From: Burkholderiales bacterium
Lineage (GTDB): Bacteria; Pseudomonadota; Gammaproteobacteria; Burkholderiales; SG8-41
NCBI GenBank assembly: GCA_019751125.1
Contig: JAIENU010000146.1
Coordinates: forward strand, 1-38,264
DNA: 38,264 nt
Direction of reading: 5' to 3'
Each line of letters begins with the position of its first letter. Positions within the stretch are counted from its first letter, which is position 1. Below are positions 19,750 to 27,644 of this stretch, in pieces. A program made the position numbers and the translations under genes. Under the pieces are notes generated by a model, which was not told the origin of the DNA, did no database searches, and saw nothing but the letters and a program-made list of their open reading frames with translations.

Positions 19750-20655
19750 ATGGCCCTGCCGAAAAAAGTACGCATTGTCGAAGTCGGTCCGCGCGACGGC
19801 CTGCAGAATGAAGCCACGCCGGTACCCGCCACAGCCAAGATCGAACTGATCCACCGCCTGCAGGACGCCGGCGTGTCGATCATTGAAGCCACCGCCTTTG
19901 TCTCACCGAAGTGGGTACCGCAGATGGCCGACAACGCCGAGGTGATGGCCGGCATCCGCCGCAAGCCGGGCGTGACCTACCCGGTGCTGGTGCCCAACAT
20001 GAAGGGCCTCGATGCGGCGATTGCCGCCGGCGCCGACGAGGTTGTGGTCTTCGGTGCCGCCACCGAAAGTTTTTCGAAGCGCAACACCAACTGCAGCATC
20101 GACGAAGGCCTCGCCCGTTTCGAGGAAGTTGCGCAGGCCGCCATTGCCAAAGGCATCCGTGTGCGTGGCGACATTTCGGTCTGCCTCGGCTGCCCCTACG
20201 AAGGCAAGGTCGACCCCGCCGCGGTGGTGCATGTCGCCCGGGCACTGGACGCGATGGGCTGCTACGAAATCACCGTCTGCGACACCATCGGCACCGGCAC
20301 CGCCGGCGAGACGCGCCGGATGATCGAGGCGGTGGCAAAACACATTCCGGTCGAGCGCATGGCCGGCCACTTCCACGACACCTACAGCCAGGCGCTGACC
20401 AACATCTACGCCGCACTCGAATGCGGCATCGCCACCTTCGACAGCTCGGTGTCGGGGCTGGGCGGCTGCCCCTATGCCAAGGGCGCCACCGGCAACGTCG
20501 CCACCGAGGATGTGCTGTACCTGCTCGACGGGCTGGGCATCGAAACCGGCATCGACATGAGCAAGCTGATCGCCGCCGGCGACTACATCTGCGGCGTGCT
20601 CGGCCGCCCGACACTGTCGCGCGTGGCGCGCGCTATCCGCGCCCGGGCCGCCTGA
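19750..20655 (+). CDS. liuE: Hydroxymethylglutaryl-CoA lyase
   Basis: The enzyme cleaves HMG-CoA to acetyl-CoA and acetoacetate, the last step of leucine and isovalerate degradation. It shows the HMGL signature VEVGPRDGLQNE near the N-terminus, the metal-binding GHFHDTYSQALTN region, and the catalytic-cysteine motif SGLGGCPYAKGATGN. The 301-residue length is typical. It forms a pair with the preceding methylglutaconyl-CoA hydratase-like gene. Isovaleryl-CoA dehydrogenase and methylcrotonyl-CoA carboxylase (liuA, liuB, liuD) are absent from the window. Its TGA overlaps the next ATG (ATGA). Confidence 0.93.
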   Translation: MALPKKVRIVEVGPRDGLQNEATPVPATAKIELIHRLQDAGVSIIEATAFVSPKWVPQMADNAEVMAGIRRKPGVTYPVLVPNMKGLDAAIAAGADEVVVFGAATESFSKRNTNCSIDEGLARFEEVAQAAIAKGIRVRGDISVCLGCPYEGKVDPAAVVHVARALDAMGCYEITVCDTIGTGTAGETRRMIEAVAKHIPVERMAGHFHDTYSQALTNIYAALECGIATFDSSVSGLGGCPYAKGATGNVATEDVLYLLDGLGIETGIDMSKLIAAGDYICGVLGRPTLSRVARAIRARAA

Positions 20656-20849
20656 TGAGCACGGCATCCACCGACAGCGAATCGCCCTGCGTCCGGGTGT
20701 GCATCCTCGACCGCGTGCAGCGCCTGTGCATCGGCTGCTACCGCACACTCGACGAAATCAGTTTCTGGACGCGTTACAGCGAAACACAACGACAAGAGGT
20801 GCTGGCGCAGATCGAAATCCGCCGCGCCACCATCAAGCTGGAAGACTGA
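20655..20849 (+). CDS. DUF1289 small cysteine-containing protein
   Basis: The 64-residue protein has four cysteines in the family arrangement SPCVRVCILDRVQRLCIGCY followed by RTLDEISFW. This is the DUF1289 pattern, thought to bind a metal or Fe-S centre; no function is established. Its ATG overlaps the stop codon of the HMG-CoA lyase gene, so it is translationally coupled to it. The DUF2889 gene starts 4 bp after it. Confidence 0.88.
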   Translation: MSTASTDSESPCVRVCILDRVQRLCIGCYRTLDEISFWTRYSETQRQEVLAQIEIRRATIKLED

Positions 20850-20853
20850 ACAT

Positions 20854-21411
20854 ATGCCCCTGCCCACCGCCCAAGCCCGCACCCTGAAACACACCCGCAC
20901 CGTTGAATGCAAAGGTTATGAGCGCGAGGACGGCCTGTGGGACATCGAAGGCCATCTCGTCGATACCAAAACCTATGTCCACTCGCGCCGCGACGGCGGC
21001 CGCGAACGCAAGCCCGGTGATCCGGTGCATGACATGTGGCTGCGCCTGACCATCGACCTCGACCTGAAAATCCACGACGTCGAAGCCGTCACCGACAGCA
21101 GCCCCTATGAAGGTTGCGGCGGCATCACACCCAACTTCAAGCGTCTGATCGGCCTGACCATCGGCGCCGGCTGGCGCAAGGCAATCAGCGAGCGTGTCGG
21201 CGGCATCGAAGGCTGCACACACCTGGTTGAGCTGCTCGGCCCGCTGGGCACCACCGCCTTCCAGGCCACCGGCCGCGCGCGCGAAGCCCACAACGCGAGC
21301 AAGCCCGCCACGGGCAAAAAGCCCTACCAGATCAATTCCTGCCACACCTACCGCGACGATTCACCGGCAGTGCTGGAACGGTGGCCGGAGTTTTACACCG
21401 GAAAACGGTAA
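20854..21411 (+). CDS. DUF2889 domain protein
   Basis: The 185-residue soluble protein matches DUF2889: an N-terminal RTVECKGYEREDGLWDIEGHL, a central strand with LTIDLDLKIHDVEAVTDSSP, and a C-terminal NSCHTYRDDSPAVLERWPEF. The cysteine pair in EGCGGI and EGCTHL is conserved-looking. The biochemical role is unknown; homologues tend to sit near acyl-CoA metabolism genes, and this copy ends such a cluster. It converges on the MFS gene with an 18-bp gap. Confidence 0.85.
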   Translation: MPLPTAQARTLKHTRTVECKGYEREDGLWDIEGHLVDTKTYVHSRRDGGRERKPGDPVHDMWLRLTIDLDLKIHDVEAVTDSSPYEGCGGITPNFKRLIGLTIGAGWRKAISERVGGIEGCTHLVELLGPLGTTAFQATGRAREAHNASKPATGKKPYQINSCHTYRDDSPAVLERWPEFYTGKR

Positions 21412-21429
21412 CACCCGGATTCGCGCCAC

Positions 21430-22647
21430 TCAGGTGCGGCGCAGATACCACCACCGCGCCAGCGGCGACAGCACGCCGAAGATGCCGATACTGGCGAAGG
21501 CCAGCCCCCATGCGGCGATGCTCTTGTTTCCACCCGCCAGATCCAGCGTCATGCCGAACACCAGCGGCGCAAGGAAGGCGGTGCTGAAGCCGATGAAGGA
21601 ATACACCGCCATCATCGCGCCGCGCATTTCCGGCGGCGTCGCGGCAACCGCACCCGAGGTCAGTGCACCGGAGTCACCGAGCATCGAACCGTAGTGCACC
21701 ATCATCAGCAGCACCACGATGTACCAGGGCCAGGCGGCGGTGAAGCCGATCAGGCAGGCGATGGTGCCGGACAGCGTCATGAACAGGAAGATGATGCGCT
21801 GGCGGCCGAAACGTATCGCCATTTCGTTGCCGGTAACGCTGAACACCGGTCCCAGCACATTGATCATCGCCGCGAGTGTCGCCGCGGACAGCGCCATCGG
21901 CGCATGCTCGGGCTGCAGTGTCGCGCAGAACACCAGGAAGGCGACCATCCACGAACGCTGGCCGAAGAGTTCATAGTTGTGCGCAGCGTAGCCGATGATG
22001 TACGGCAGCGTCTTGCGGTTGCGCAGCACCGGACGGAAATCCAGCAGCGCGCCGGCATGGTGCGCGGCGGCACGCACCCGCCCCATCGGCATCGCAAAAA
22101 TCACCAGCAGGCCCGCCAGCACCGGCCCCACGGCACCGAACCAGAAGGCCCACTGCCAGTCGATGGTGGCACCGATCTTGCCGGCGACCAGGATCGAAAT
22201 CGTCGAACCGACGCCGAAGCTCGCGGTGTAGAAGGCGGTGGCGCGCGACTGCGCCGGCCCCTCAAGGTGGTCGGTCAGTGTCTTCAGCCCCGGCATGTAG
22301 GTACCGCCGAGTGCTGCACCGATCAGAAACTGGGCGAATGCGGCGCTCCAGAAACCCTGTCCATAGAGTGCAAAAAACGTCGCCCCGGCACTGGCAATCA
22401 GGCAGGCACCGAGATAGATGCGCCGCGAATCCATGCGGTCGGTGAGACTGGTCAGCACTGGCACCGACACCATATAGCCGGCGAACATAAAGCCGCTGAT
22501 CGCGCCGGCCTCGGAGTTGGACAGCCCCCACTGCTTCTGCAGCAGCGGCAGCAGCGTGGTGTAGGCGGCAAAGCCGGTCATCGACAGTGCCTCGGCGAGG
22601 CACATGATGAAGGTCAGGCGCGTGGCCGTCGGTTTTGCCACACTCAT
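21430..22647 (-). CDS. Major facilitator superfamily transporter
   Basis: The 405-residue protein has about 12 hydrophobic segments. The MFS loop motif is present after TM2 (SLTDRMDSRRIYLGA), and an amphipathic central loop divides two six-helix halves. The substrate is unknown. It is the last gene of a minus-strand operon, starting 3 bp after the stop of the SGNH esterase. It may therefore carry a substrate or product of the esterase or of the flavoprotein upstream. Confidence 0.87.
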   Translation of the reverse strand: MSVAKPTATRLTFIMCLAEALSMTGFAAYTTLLPLLQKQWGLSNSEAGAISGFMFAGYMVSVPVLTSLTDRMDSRRIYLGACLIASAGATFFALYGQGFWSAAFAQFLIGAALGGTYMPGLKTLTDHLEGPAQSRATAFYTASFGVGSTISILVAGKIGATIDWQWAFWFGAVGPVLAGLLVIFAMPMGRVRAAAHHAGALLDFRPVLRNRKTLPYIIGYAAHNYELFGQRSWMVAFLVFCATLQPEHAPMALSAATLAAMINVLGPVFSVTGNEMAIRFGRQRIIFLFMTLSGTIACLIGFTAAWPWYIVVLLMMVHYGSMLGDSGALTSGAVAATPPEMRGAMMAVYSFIGFSTAFLAPLVFGMTLDLAGGNKSIAAWGLAFASIGIFGVLSPLARWWYLRRT

Positions 22648-22650
22648 CGC

Positions 22651-23262
22651 TTACACCGCTCCGGCATCACGCAGCAGCTTGGCGATCGCTTCCGCCATTT
22701 TGCGGTAACCGTCGGCGTTGGGATGTATCGGATCTGATTTCAGCTCCGGGCTGTAAAGCACGCTGGTGACGATCTTGCCCTCGTAGGGAATGCCGAATTC
22801 CTGCGCGAGCTTGGCATAGAACTCCGGTGCGCTGGTGATCAGGCCCGGTGCCGGCACGCCGACCAGCACCATGTCGATGCCACGTGAACGGATGGTTTTC
22901 AGGATTTCGCGCAGGTTGGCTTCGATCGCGGCCTGCGGCTGCTTGCGCAGCATGTCGTTGCCGCCGAGGCAGACGATGACCAGCCTGGGCCGGTGCTCAT
23001 CGAGCGCACCCGGCAGGCGGGCCAGGCCACCCGCAGTCTGCTCGCCTGGAACACCGGCGCGCACCACATTGCGGCTGATCAGCTGCGCCAGCACCGCCGG
23101 ATAGCTGTCCTCGGGTCTGGCGCCGGTGCCGAAGGTCAGGCTGTCGCCGAAAGCCAATACCGTATCGGTCGCGGCGAGTTTGGCGATTTTCGGCGTCGAG
23201 CCGCCGCAGGCCGCGATAAAAGTTGCACAGCACAACACCAGCAGCCAGCGTAGCACTGTCAC
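22651..23262 (-). CDS. SGNH-hydrolase lipoprotein, TesA-like esterase/arylesterase
   Basis: The 203-residue protein has a lipoprotein signal ending in the lipobox FIAAC (Cys about residue 17). The GDSL block is LAFGDSLTFGTGA with the catalytic Ser; block III is VIVCLGGNDMLR; the C-terminal Asp-His pair is in KSDPIHPNADGY. It resembles TesA-type thioesterase/lysophospholipase/arylesterase. The start is GTG at 23262, overlapping the TGA of the preceding flavoprotein gene (GTGA), with AAGGAG 8 nt upstream. A longer upstream reading frame exists but lacks this signal. It probably acts in the periplasm, anchored to a membrane. Confidence 0.85.
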   Translation of the reverse strand: MTVLRWLLVLCCATFIAACGGSTPKIAKLAATDTVLAFGDSLTFGTGARPEDSYPAVLAQLISRNVVRAGVPGEQTAGGLARLPGALDEHRPRLVIVCLGGNDMLRKQPQAAIEANLREILKTIRSRGIDMVLVGVPAPGLITSAPEFYAKLAQEFGIPYEGKIVTSVLYSPELKSDPIHPNADGYRKMAEAIAKLLRDAGAV

Positions 23263-24881
23263 GATTTTTTCTCCTTGTAGAGGCCGCGCTTGAAATCCCT
23301 GACGATTTCGCGCGCGGCATTGCGCCCGGGCAGGCCGCTGACGCCGCCGCCGGGATGGGTGCCGGAACCACACAGGTACAGGCGCTTCACCGGAGAACGG
23401 TAATCGGCATGACCCAGCATCGGCCGTGCAGTCCACAGCTGGTCCAGTGTGAGTGCTCCATGGAAAATATCGCCGCGGGTCAGCCCGAATTCACGCTCGA
23501 GGTCCAGTGGCGACAGGATGCGCCGCGCAATGACCGCATCCCTGAAATTCGGCGCGAAGCGCGTCACCGTGTCGATCACATGTTCGGCCGCATCCTCGCG
23601 GATGCCGTCCCAGGTCAGGCCCGAAGGCAGGTCGTAGCTGAAGTGCTGGCAGAACAGGCTGGCCACATGGCTCCCCGGCGGCGCGAGCGAATCATCGACG
23701 GTCGACGGGATCAGGATTTCGACCACTGGCGCACGCGAGCAGCCATAGGTGCGCGCATCGAAATAAGCCTGTTCCATATAGGCCAGCGTTGGCGCGATGA
23801 TGATGCCGGACTGATGATGCAGGGCCGTCGAGGCACCCGGCAGGCATTTGAAATCGGGCAGCTCGCGCAGCGCGACATTCATGCGGAAGGTCGCCGAATC
23901 ACATTTCCAGGCCTGCATGCGGCGCAGGAATTCGTCATCCAGCGCCGGCGCGTCGATCAGCCGGGTATAGAGCAGTTTTGGATTGACGTTGGCAGCGACG
24001 CAGCGCGCCTCGATCACCCGGCCGTCCTTCAGCTGCACGCCCTGCGCGCCACGTGAATCGACACAGACATTGATCACTTCGGCATTGAGGTCGATGTGTA
24101 CGCCGCGGGCGCGGGCCTCTGCTGCCATCGCCTGAGTGATTGCGCCCATGCCGCCGACGGCATGGCCCCAGGAACCACGCTTGCCGTTGACCTCGCCGAA
24201 CACGTGGTGCAGCAGCACATAGGCGGTGCCCGGCGCATAGGGGCTGGCGAAATTGCCGACGATGGCATCAAAACCGAAAGCGGCCTTGATCGGCGCCGAC
24301 TCGAACCAGGCGTCGAGCAGGTCGCCGGCGCTTTTGGTGAACAGGTCCAGCACCTCGCGCCGTGCCGCCATGTCCAGCCGCTTGAAGCGCCGTGCGGTCT
24401 TCAGCGCCGCGACAAAATCGCCGACGCCACCGCCGACGTTGGGCGGGGTTTCCAGCGCCAGCTCGCGCAGCACGCCGGCCACCCGCTCCAGCATCGCGTA
24501 GTACGCCGGCAGTTTCGCGGCATCGGTTTTCGAAAAACGCGACACCTCGGCCTGGGTCTGCTCCAGCGTCGGCCCGATTTTCAGGTAATCGCTGTCGGAC
24601 AGGGGCAGGAAATTGGACAGTGGCCTCTCGATGATGCGCAGACCGTGTTCAGCCAGGCGCAGGTCACGGATGACCTGGGGATGCAGCAGGCTGACGGTGT
24701 AGCTGGCAGTCGAATTGCGGAAACCGGGATGGAATTCCTCGGTCACCGCCGCGCCGCCAACCACGGCACGCCGCTCCAGCACGCGCACCTTGAGGCCGGC
24801 CGCGGCGAGGTAGCAGGCGCAGGCCAGACCATTATGACCACCGCCGACGATCAGGACATCGCAGGCTACGGGTGGCGGCAT
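23259..24881 (-). CDS. Phytoene dehydrogenase/PYROXD2-like FAD-dependent oxidoreductase
   Basis: The 540-residue flavoprotein starts with a dinucleotide-binding motif (DVLIVGGGHNGLACACYLAAAG) followed by the acidic-turn VRVLERR. It ends with the CrtI-type FAD signature GSGTHPGGGVSGLPGRNAA. It is closer in style to the PYROXD2-like branch than to carotenoid desaturases, and no phytoene synthase or other carotenoid gene is present. Substrate unknown. It is the first gene of an operon with an SGNH esterase (overlapping start) and an MFS transporter. Confidence 0.85.
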   Translation of the reverse strand: MPPPVACDVLIVGGGHNGLACACYLAAAGLKVRVLERRAVVGGAAVTEEFHPGFRNSTASYTVSLLHPQVIRDLRLAEHGLRIIERPLSNFLPLSDSDYLKIGPTLEQTQAEVSRFSKTDAAKLPAYYAMLERVAGVLRELALETPPNVGGGVGDFVAALKTARRFKRLDMAARREVLDLFTKSAGDLLDAWFESAPIKAAFGFDAIVGNFASPYAPGTAYVLLHHVFGEVNGKRGSWGHAVGGMGAITQAMAAEARARGVHIDLNAEVINVCVDSRGAQGVQLKDGRVIEARCVAANVNPKLLYTRLIDAPALDDEFLRRMQAWKCDSATFRMNVALRELPDFKCLPGASTALHHQSGIIIAPTLAYMEQAYFDARTYGCSRAPVVEILIPSTVDDSLAPPGSHVASLFCQHFSYDLPSGLTWDGIREDAAEHVIDTVTRFAPNFRDAVIARRILSPLDLEREFGLTRGDIFHGALTLDQLWTARPMLGHADYRSPVKRLYLCGSGTHPGGGVSGLPGRNAAREIVRDFKRGLYKEKKS

Positions 24882-24920
24882 GGCAACGGGCGGTGGGCTA
24901 AGGTCGTGTCTAAAGGGTCA

Positions 24921-24937
24921 ATCGAGGGATTCTCGAT
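24921..24937 (-). terminator. Weak hairpin downstream of tRNA-Arg
   Basis: ATCGAG and CTCGAT form a 6-bp stem around a 5-nt loop, 9 bp past the tRNA 3' end on the minus strand. There is no good T-run, so it may be a processing or weak termination structure. Confidence 0.3.
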
Positions 24938-24945
24938 GGATTCGG

Positions 24946-25022
24946 TGGCGCGCCCGAGACGATTCGAACGTCCGACCCCTGCCTTCGGAGGGCAGTACTC
25001 TATCCAGCTGAGCTACGGGCGC
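24946..25022 (-). tRNA. tRNA-Arg (anticodon CCG)
   Basis: On the minus strand the sequence folds as a full cloverleaf. The acceptor stem is GCGCCCG with CGGGCGC, the D-arm is GCTC with GAGT, and the anticodon stem is CTGCC with GGCAG around loop CTCCGAA (anticodon CCG). The T-arm is GGACG-TTCGAAT-CGTCT. The discriminator G is followed by an encoded CCA (24946-24948). A minus-strand TAAAAT (25035-25040) 13 bp upstream may be its -10 box. Confidence 0.95.
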
Positions 25023-25084
25023 GTAACCGGGCAGATTTTAGCATGGCCCCCTCTGCGGCCGTTTTATCGATGAGGGGTTCCGGC

Positions 25085-25090
25085 TATAAT
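25085..25090 (+). promoter_or_regulatory. -10 box (TATAAT) of the cytochrome c gene
   Basis: A perfect TATAAT lies 30 bp before the ATG at 25121. The -35 region is weak. It is back-to-back with the tRNA-Arg promoter region. Confidence 0.45.
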
Positions 25091-25120
25091 CCGCGCTTTC
25101 TCGAAGCCTTGGACCTCGCC

Positions 25121-25954
25121 ATGAGCGACTCCCACCATCCCATCGAACACTCCTCCCCGATCAAGACGCCGAAACAGCTGATCATCGCCGTTGTCCTGTC
25201 CTTCATCGTGCCCGTGCTGGTCATCGTGATGCTGGCCCAGCTCGCGGTCGGCAGCAAAAAAGCGCCGGCCGGCGCCGATGCCGCCGCCTCTGAGGAGGCC
25301 GTGGCCAAGCGCCTGAAACCGGCCGGCAGCGTGGCCGTCGTCGATGCCAATGCCCCGGTGCAAATCCGCGACGGCAAGACCGTGGCCGAAGCAGCCTGCG
25401 TCGCCTGCCATGCCACCGGCGCGATGAACGCGCCGAAGATCGGCGACAAGGCTGCCTGGGGCAAACTCACAGGCCGCGGCCTCGACGTGCTGACTGCCAG
25501 CGCGATCAAGGGTGTACGCCAGATGCCCCCGCGTGGCGGCAATCCCGACATCCCCGATGTTGAAATCGCCCGCGCCATCGCCTACATGGCCAACCAGTCC
25601 GGCGGCAACCTGAAAGAACCCGCAGCGCCCGCCCCGGCTCCGGCCGCTGCAAAAACCGCCGCAGCCGCAACCCCGGCAATGGCCGTTGCCGCCGCGCCCG
25701 CGGCCGGCGATGCTGCCAAGGGTAAAAGCATCTACGACTCAAGCTGTGCCGCCTGCCATACCGCCGGCGTTGCCGGTGCGCCGAAAGCCGGCGACAAGGC
25801 CGCCTGGGCGCCGCGCCTGAAGACCGGCAAGGATGCGCTGTACGCCTCGGTGCTGAAAGGCAAGGGCGCCATGCCGGCCAAAGGTGGCAACACCTCGCTC
25901 TCCGATGCTGACATCAAGGCTTCGGTCGATTACCTGATCGGCCTCGTCAAATAA
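25121..25954 (+). CDS. Membrane-anchored dihaem c-type cytochrome (cytochrome c5-like)
   Basis: The 277-residue protein has an uncleaved-looking N-terminal membrane anchor (about 20-42). Two cytochrome c5-type domains follow, separated by an Ala/Pro linker (about 166-195). Haem motifs are CVACH (93-97) and CAACH (209-213); likely axial Met ligands are in MPPRGGN (Met135) and MPAKGGN (Met251). The repeat APKIGDKAAWG / APKAGDKAAWA shows internal duplication. It would act as a periplasmic electron carrier, perhaps to a terminal oxidase or reductase. The ATG at 25121 (MSDSHHP) was chosen over upstream in-frame codons that overlap the promoter. A terminator follows. Confidence 0.9.
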   Translation: MSDSHHPIEHSSPIKTPKQLIIAVVLSFIVPVLVIVMLAQLAVGSKKAPAGADAAASEEAVAKRLKPAGSVAVVDANAPVQIRDGKTVAEAACVACHATGAMNAPKIGDKAAWGKLTGRGLDVLTASAIKGVRQMPPRGGNPDIPDVEIARAIAYMANQSGGNLKEPAAPAPAPAAAKTAAAATPAMAVAAAPAAGDAAKGKSIYDSSCAACHTAGVAGAPKAGDKAAWAPRLKTGKDALYASVLKGKGAMPAKGGNTSLSDADIKASVDYLIGLVK

Positions 25955-25980
25955 CGGAGCGGCAGAACATGCTCCCGCGA

Positions 25981-26007
25981 AAGGCGCAGCGTGGCTGCGC
26001 CTTTTTT
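25981..26007 (+). terminator. Rho-independent terminator after the cytochrome c gene
   Basis: GGCGCAGC (25983-25990) pairs with GCTGCGCC (25994-26001) around loop GTG and is followed by six T residues. It is 26 bp past the stop codon. Confidence 0.9.
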
Positions 26008-26028
26008 GTTGGCCGCCGCCGATAAACC

Positions 26029-26853
26029 ATGGCCACCTACGCCATCGGTGACGTCCAGGGCTGCTACGACCCGCTGCGCCGCCTGCTCGACCGCATCGCC
26101 TTTGATCCGGCACAGGACAGGCTGTGGCTGGCTGGCGACCTGGTCAACCGCGGACCACACACGCTGGAAGTGCTGCGCTTTGTGCGCGGGCTCGGGTCGC
26201 GCGCGGTGTCCGTACTCGGCAATCATGATCTGCATCTGCTGGTGGTCGCCGCCGGCGTGCGCCCGCCGCACCATGGCGACACCTTTGATGCGCTGTTCGC
26301 CGCGCCCGACCGCGACGAGCTGCTCGACTGGTTGCGCCACCAGCCGCTGTTTCACGCGGCGCAAGGTTGGGCCATGGTCCATGCCGGGCTGTTGCCGCAA
26401 TGGAGCGTGGCGCAGGCACAGGCACTGTCCGCTGAAGTCGAGGCCATGCTGCAAGGCCCGCAGTACGGTGAATTCCTGCAGCATATGTACGGCAACAAGC
26501 CGCGGCGCTGGACGGATGATCTTGCCGGTTTCGACCGCCTGCGAGTGATCGTCAATGCGATGACCCGGCTGCGACTCTGCGATGACCGCGGCACGATGGA
26601 ATTCACGCACAAGACCGGCCTGGACGGACTGCCGTCGGGCTACCAGCCCTGGTTCGATGTGTCGCAGCGTGCAAGCAAGGGCTCGCCGCTGATCTTCGGC
26701 CACTGGGCGGCGCTGGGACTGATTCTGCGCGAAGACCTCGCCGGCCTCGACTCGGGCTGTGTCTGGGGTCGTGCGCTGACGGCGATACGGCTCGAAGACC
26801 GTGCGCTGTTCCAGTGCGACTGCGGCGAAATCAGGGTGACGGGAGGCGATTGA
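26029..26853 (+). CDS. apaH: Symmetrical bis(5'-nucleosyl)-tetraphosphatase
   Basis: ApaH hydrolyses Ap4A to two ADP and removes Np4 caps from RNA. The metallophosphatase motifs are in order: GDVQGC (7-12), GDLVNRGP, LGNHDLHLL, and a later FGHWAALG with a metal-binding His. The 274-residue length is right. It starts after the cytochrome terminator. Its last 23 bp overlap the convergent acyltransferase gene. Confidence 0.96.
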   Translation: MATYAIGDVQGCYDPLRRLLDRIAFDPAQDRLWLAGDLVNRGPHTLEVLRFVRGLGSRAVSVLGNHDLHLLVVAAGVRPPHHGDTFDALFAAPDRDELLDWLRHQPLFHAAQGWAMVHAGLLPQWSVAQAQALSAEVEAMLQGPQYGEFLQHMYGNKPRRWTDDLAGFDRLRVIVNAMTRLRLCDDRGTMEFTHKTGLDGLPSGYQPWFDVSQRASKGSPLIFGHWAALGLILREDLAGLDSGCVWGRALTAIRLEDRALFQCDCGEIRVTGGD

Positions 26854-27592
26854 CGATGGCCGCCTGCGCGGCGTTCGCCAGCGCGCGGCGGTCGGCTTGT
26901 TCGGGCAGTGGCGGCAAGATGCACAACCGTGCATCGATGCGCGGCTGGCTGATGATGTCGCCAATACTCTGCAGCAGGTTCTTGTCGCCATCGTAGGCGG
27001 CCTCGACGCACAAGGTACCGTCAACGCGCTCGAAACGTATCGCCACCGGCTGCACCACGGCATCCGCCAGCAGGGCCGGCTGCAGCAGGGCACTGTGAAA
27101 ACGCAGCACCTGCGCGCCGTTGCTGGTGGTGCCTTCCGGAAACACCGCAATGACATCGCCGGCACGCAAGGCCTCGGCAGTCAGCCGGTTGACGCGGCCG
27201 GCATCGGCACGGCGGCCGCGCTCGATGAACAACGTGCCGGTTTTTTCACACAACCAGCCAATCGCCGGCCAGCGGCGGATTTCGGATTTCGCGACAAAAC
27301 GCACCGGCTGCACCGCGTTGACCGCAAAAATGTCCAGCCAGGACACGTGGTTCGCCACCAGCATCAGCGGCCGCCCGGCGTGTAATTCGCCTTCAACATG
27401 CAGGCGCACCCCGAGGCGCCGCAGCAGGACTGCCGACCAGTGGCGGATGGCCCGCGTGCGGCGGGCCTCGCTGTAAAAGGGAAAGCGGAAAGCGGCAGTC
27501 AGCAGGCCATCGGCCAGATGCCAGCTGATGCCGGCAAAGCGCGCGACGCGTGTCAGCAGTGACGGAGGCTGGGGAAACTTGCGGCCGCTCAT
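26831..27592 (-). CDS. Lysophospholipid/lyso-ornithine lipid acyltransferase (PlsC/OlsA family)
   Basis: This acyltransferase has the family HX4D motif (NHVSWLDIF) and the FPEGTTSNG motif that binds glycerol phosphate or the acceptor. It is about 253 residues from the ATG at 27592 (MSGRKFP); further in-frame starts upstream at 27601 or 27631 are possible. PlsC makes phosphatidic acid, while the related OlsA acylates lyso-ornithine lipid. The gene directly follows an OlsB-like gene, so the OlsA role is favoured. Its 3' end overlaps the convergent apaH by 23 bp. Confidence 0.85.
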   Translation of the reverse strand: MSGRKFPQPPSLLTRVARFAGISWHLADGLLTAAFRFPFYSEARRTRAIRHWSAVLLRRLGVRLHVEGELHAGRPLMLVANHVSWLDIFAVNAVQPVRFVAKSEIRRWPAIGWLCEKTGTLFIERGRRADAGRVNRLTAEALRAGDVIAVFPEGTTSNGAQVLRFHSALLQPALLADAVVQPVAIRFERVDGTLCVEAAYDGDKNLLQSIGDIISQPRIDARLCILPPLPEQADRRALANAAQAAIVNRLPSP

Positions 27593-27644
27593 GGCGGCCA
27601 TTATAGGATGGCGTGCAGCGTGCCCGCTCATGCCTTGATGCTCA

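Noticed and set aside
19903..20748. Minus-strand open frame over HMG-CoA lyase
   Set aside because: HMG-CoA lyase motifs on the + strand are unambiguous; the antisense frame lacks any.
23259..24881. Carotenoid biosynthesis cluster
   Set aside because: Only the CrtI-like flavoprotein is present; no crtB, crtE, crtY or related genes lie nearby, and the protein looks like the PYROXD2 branch.
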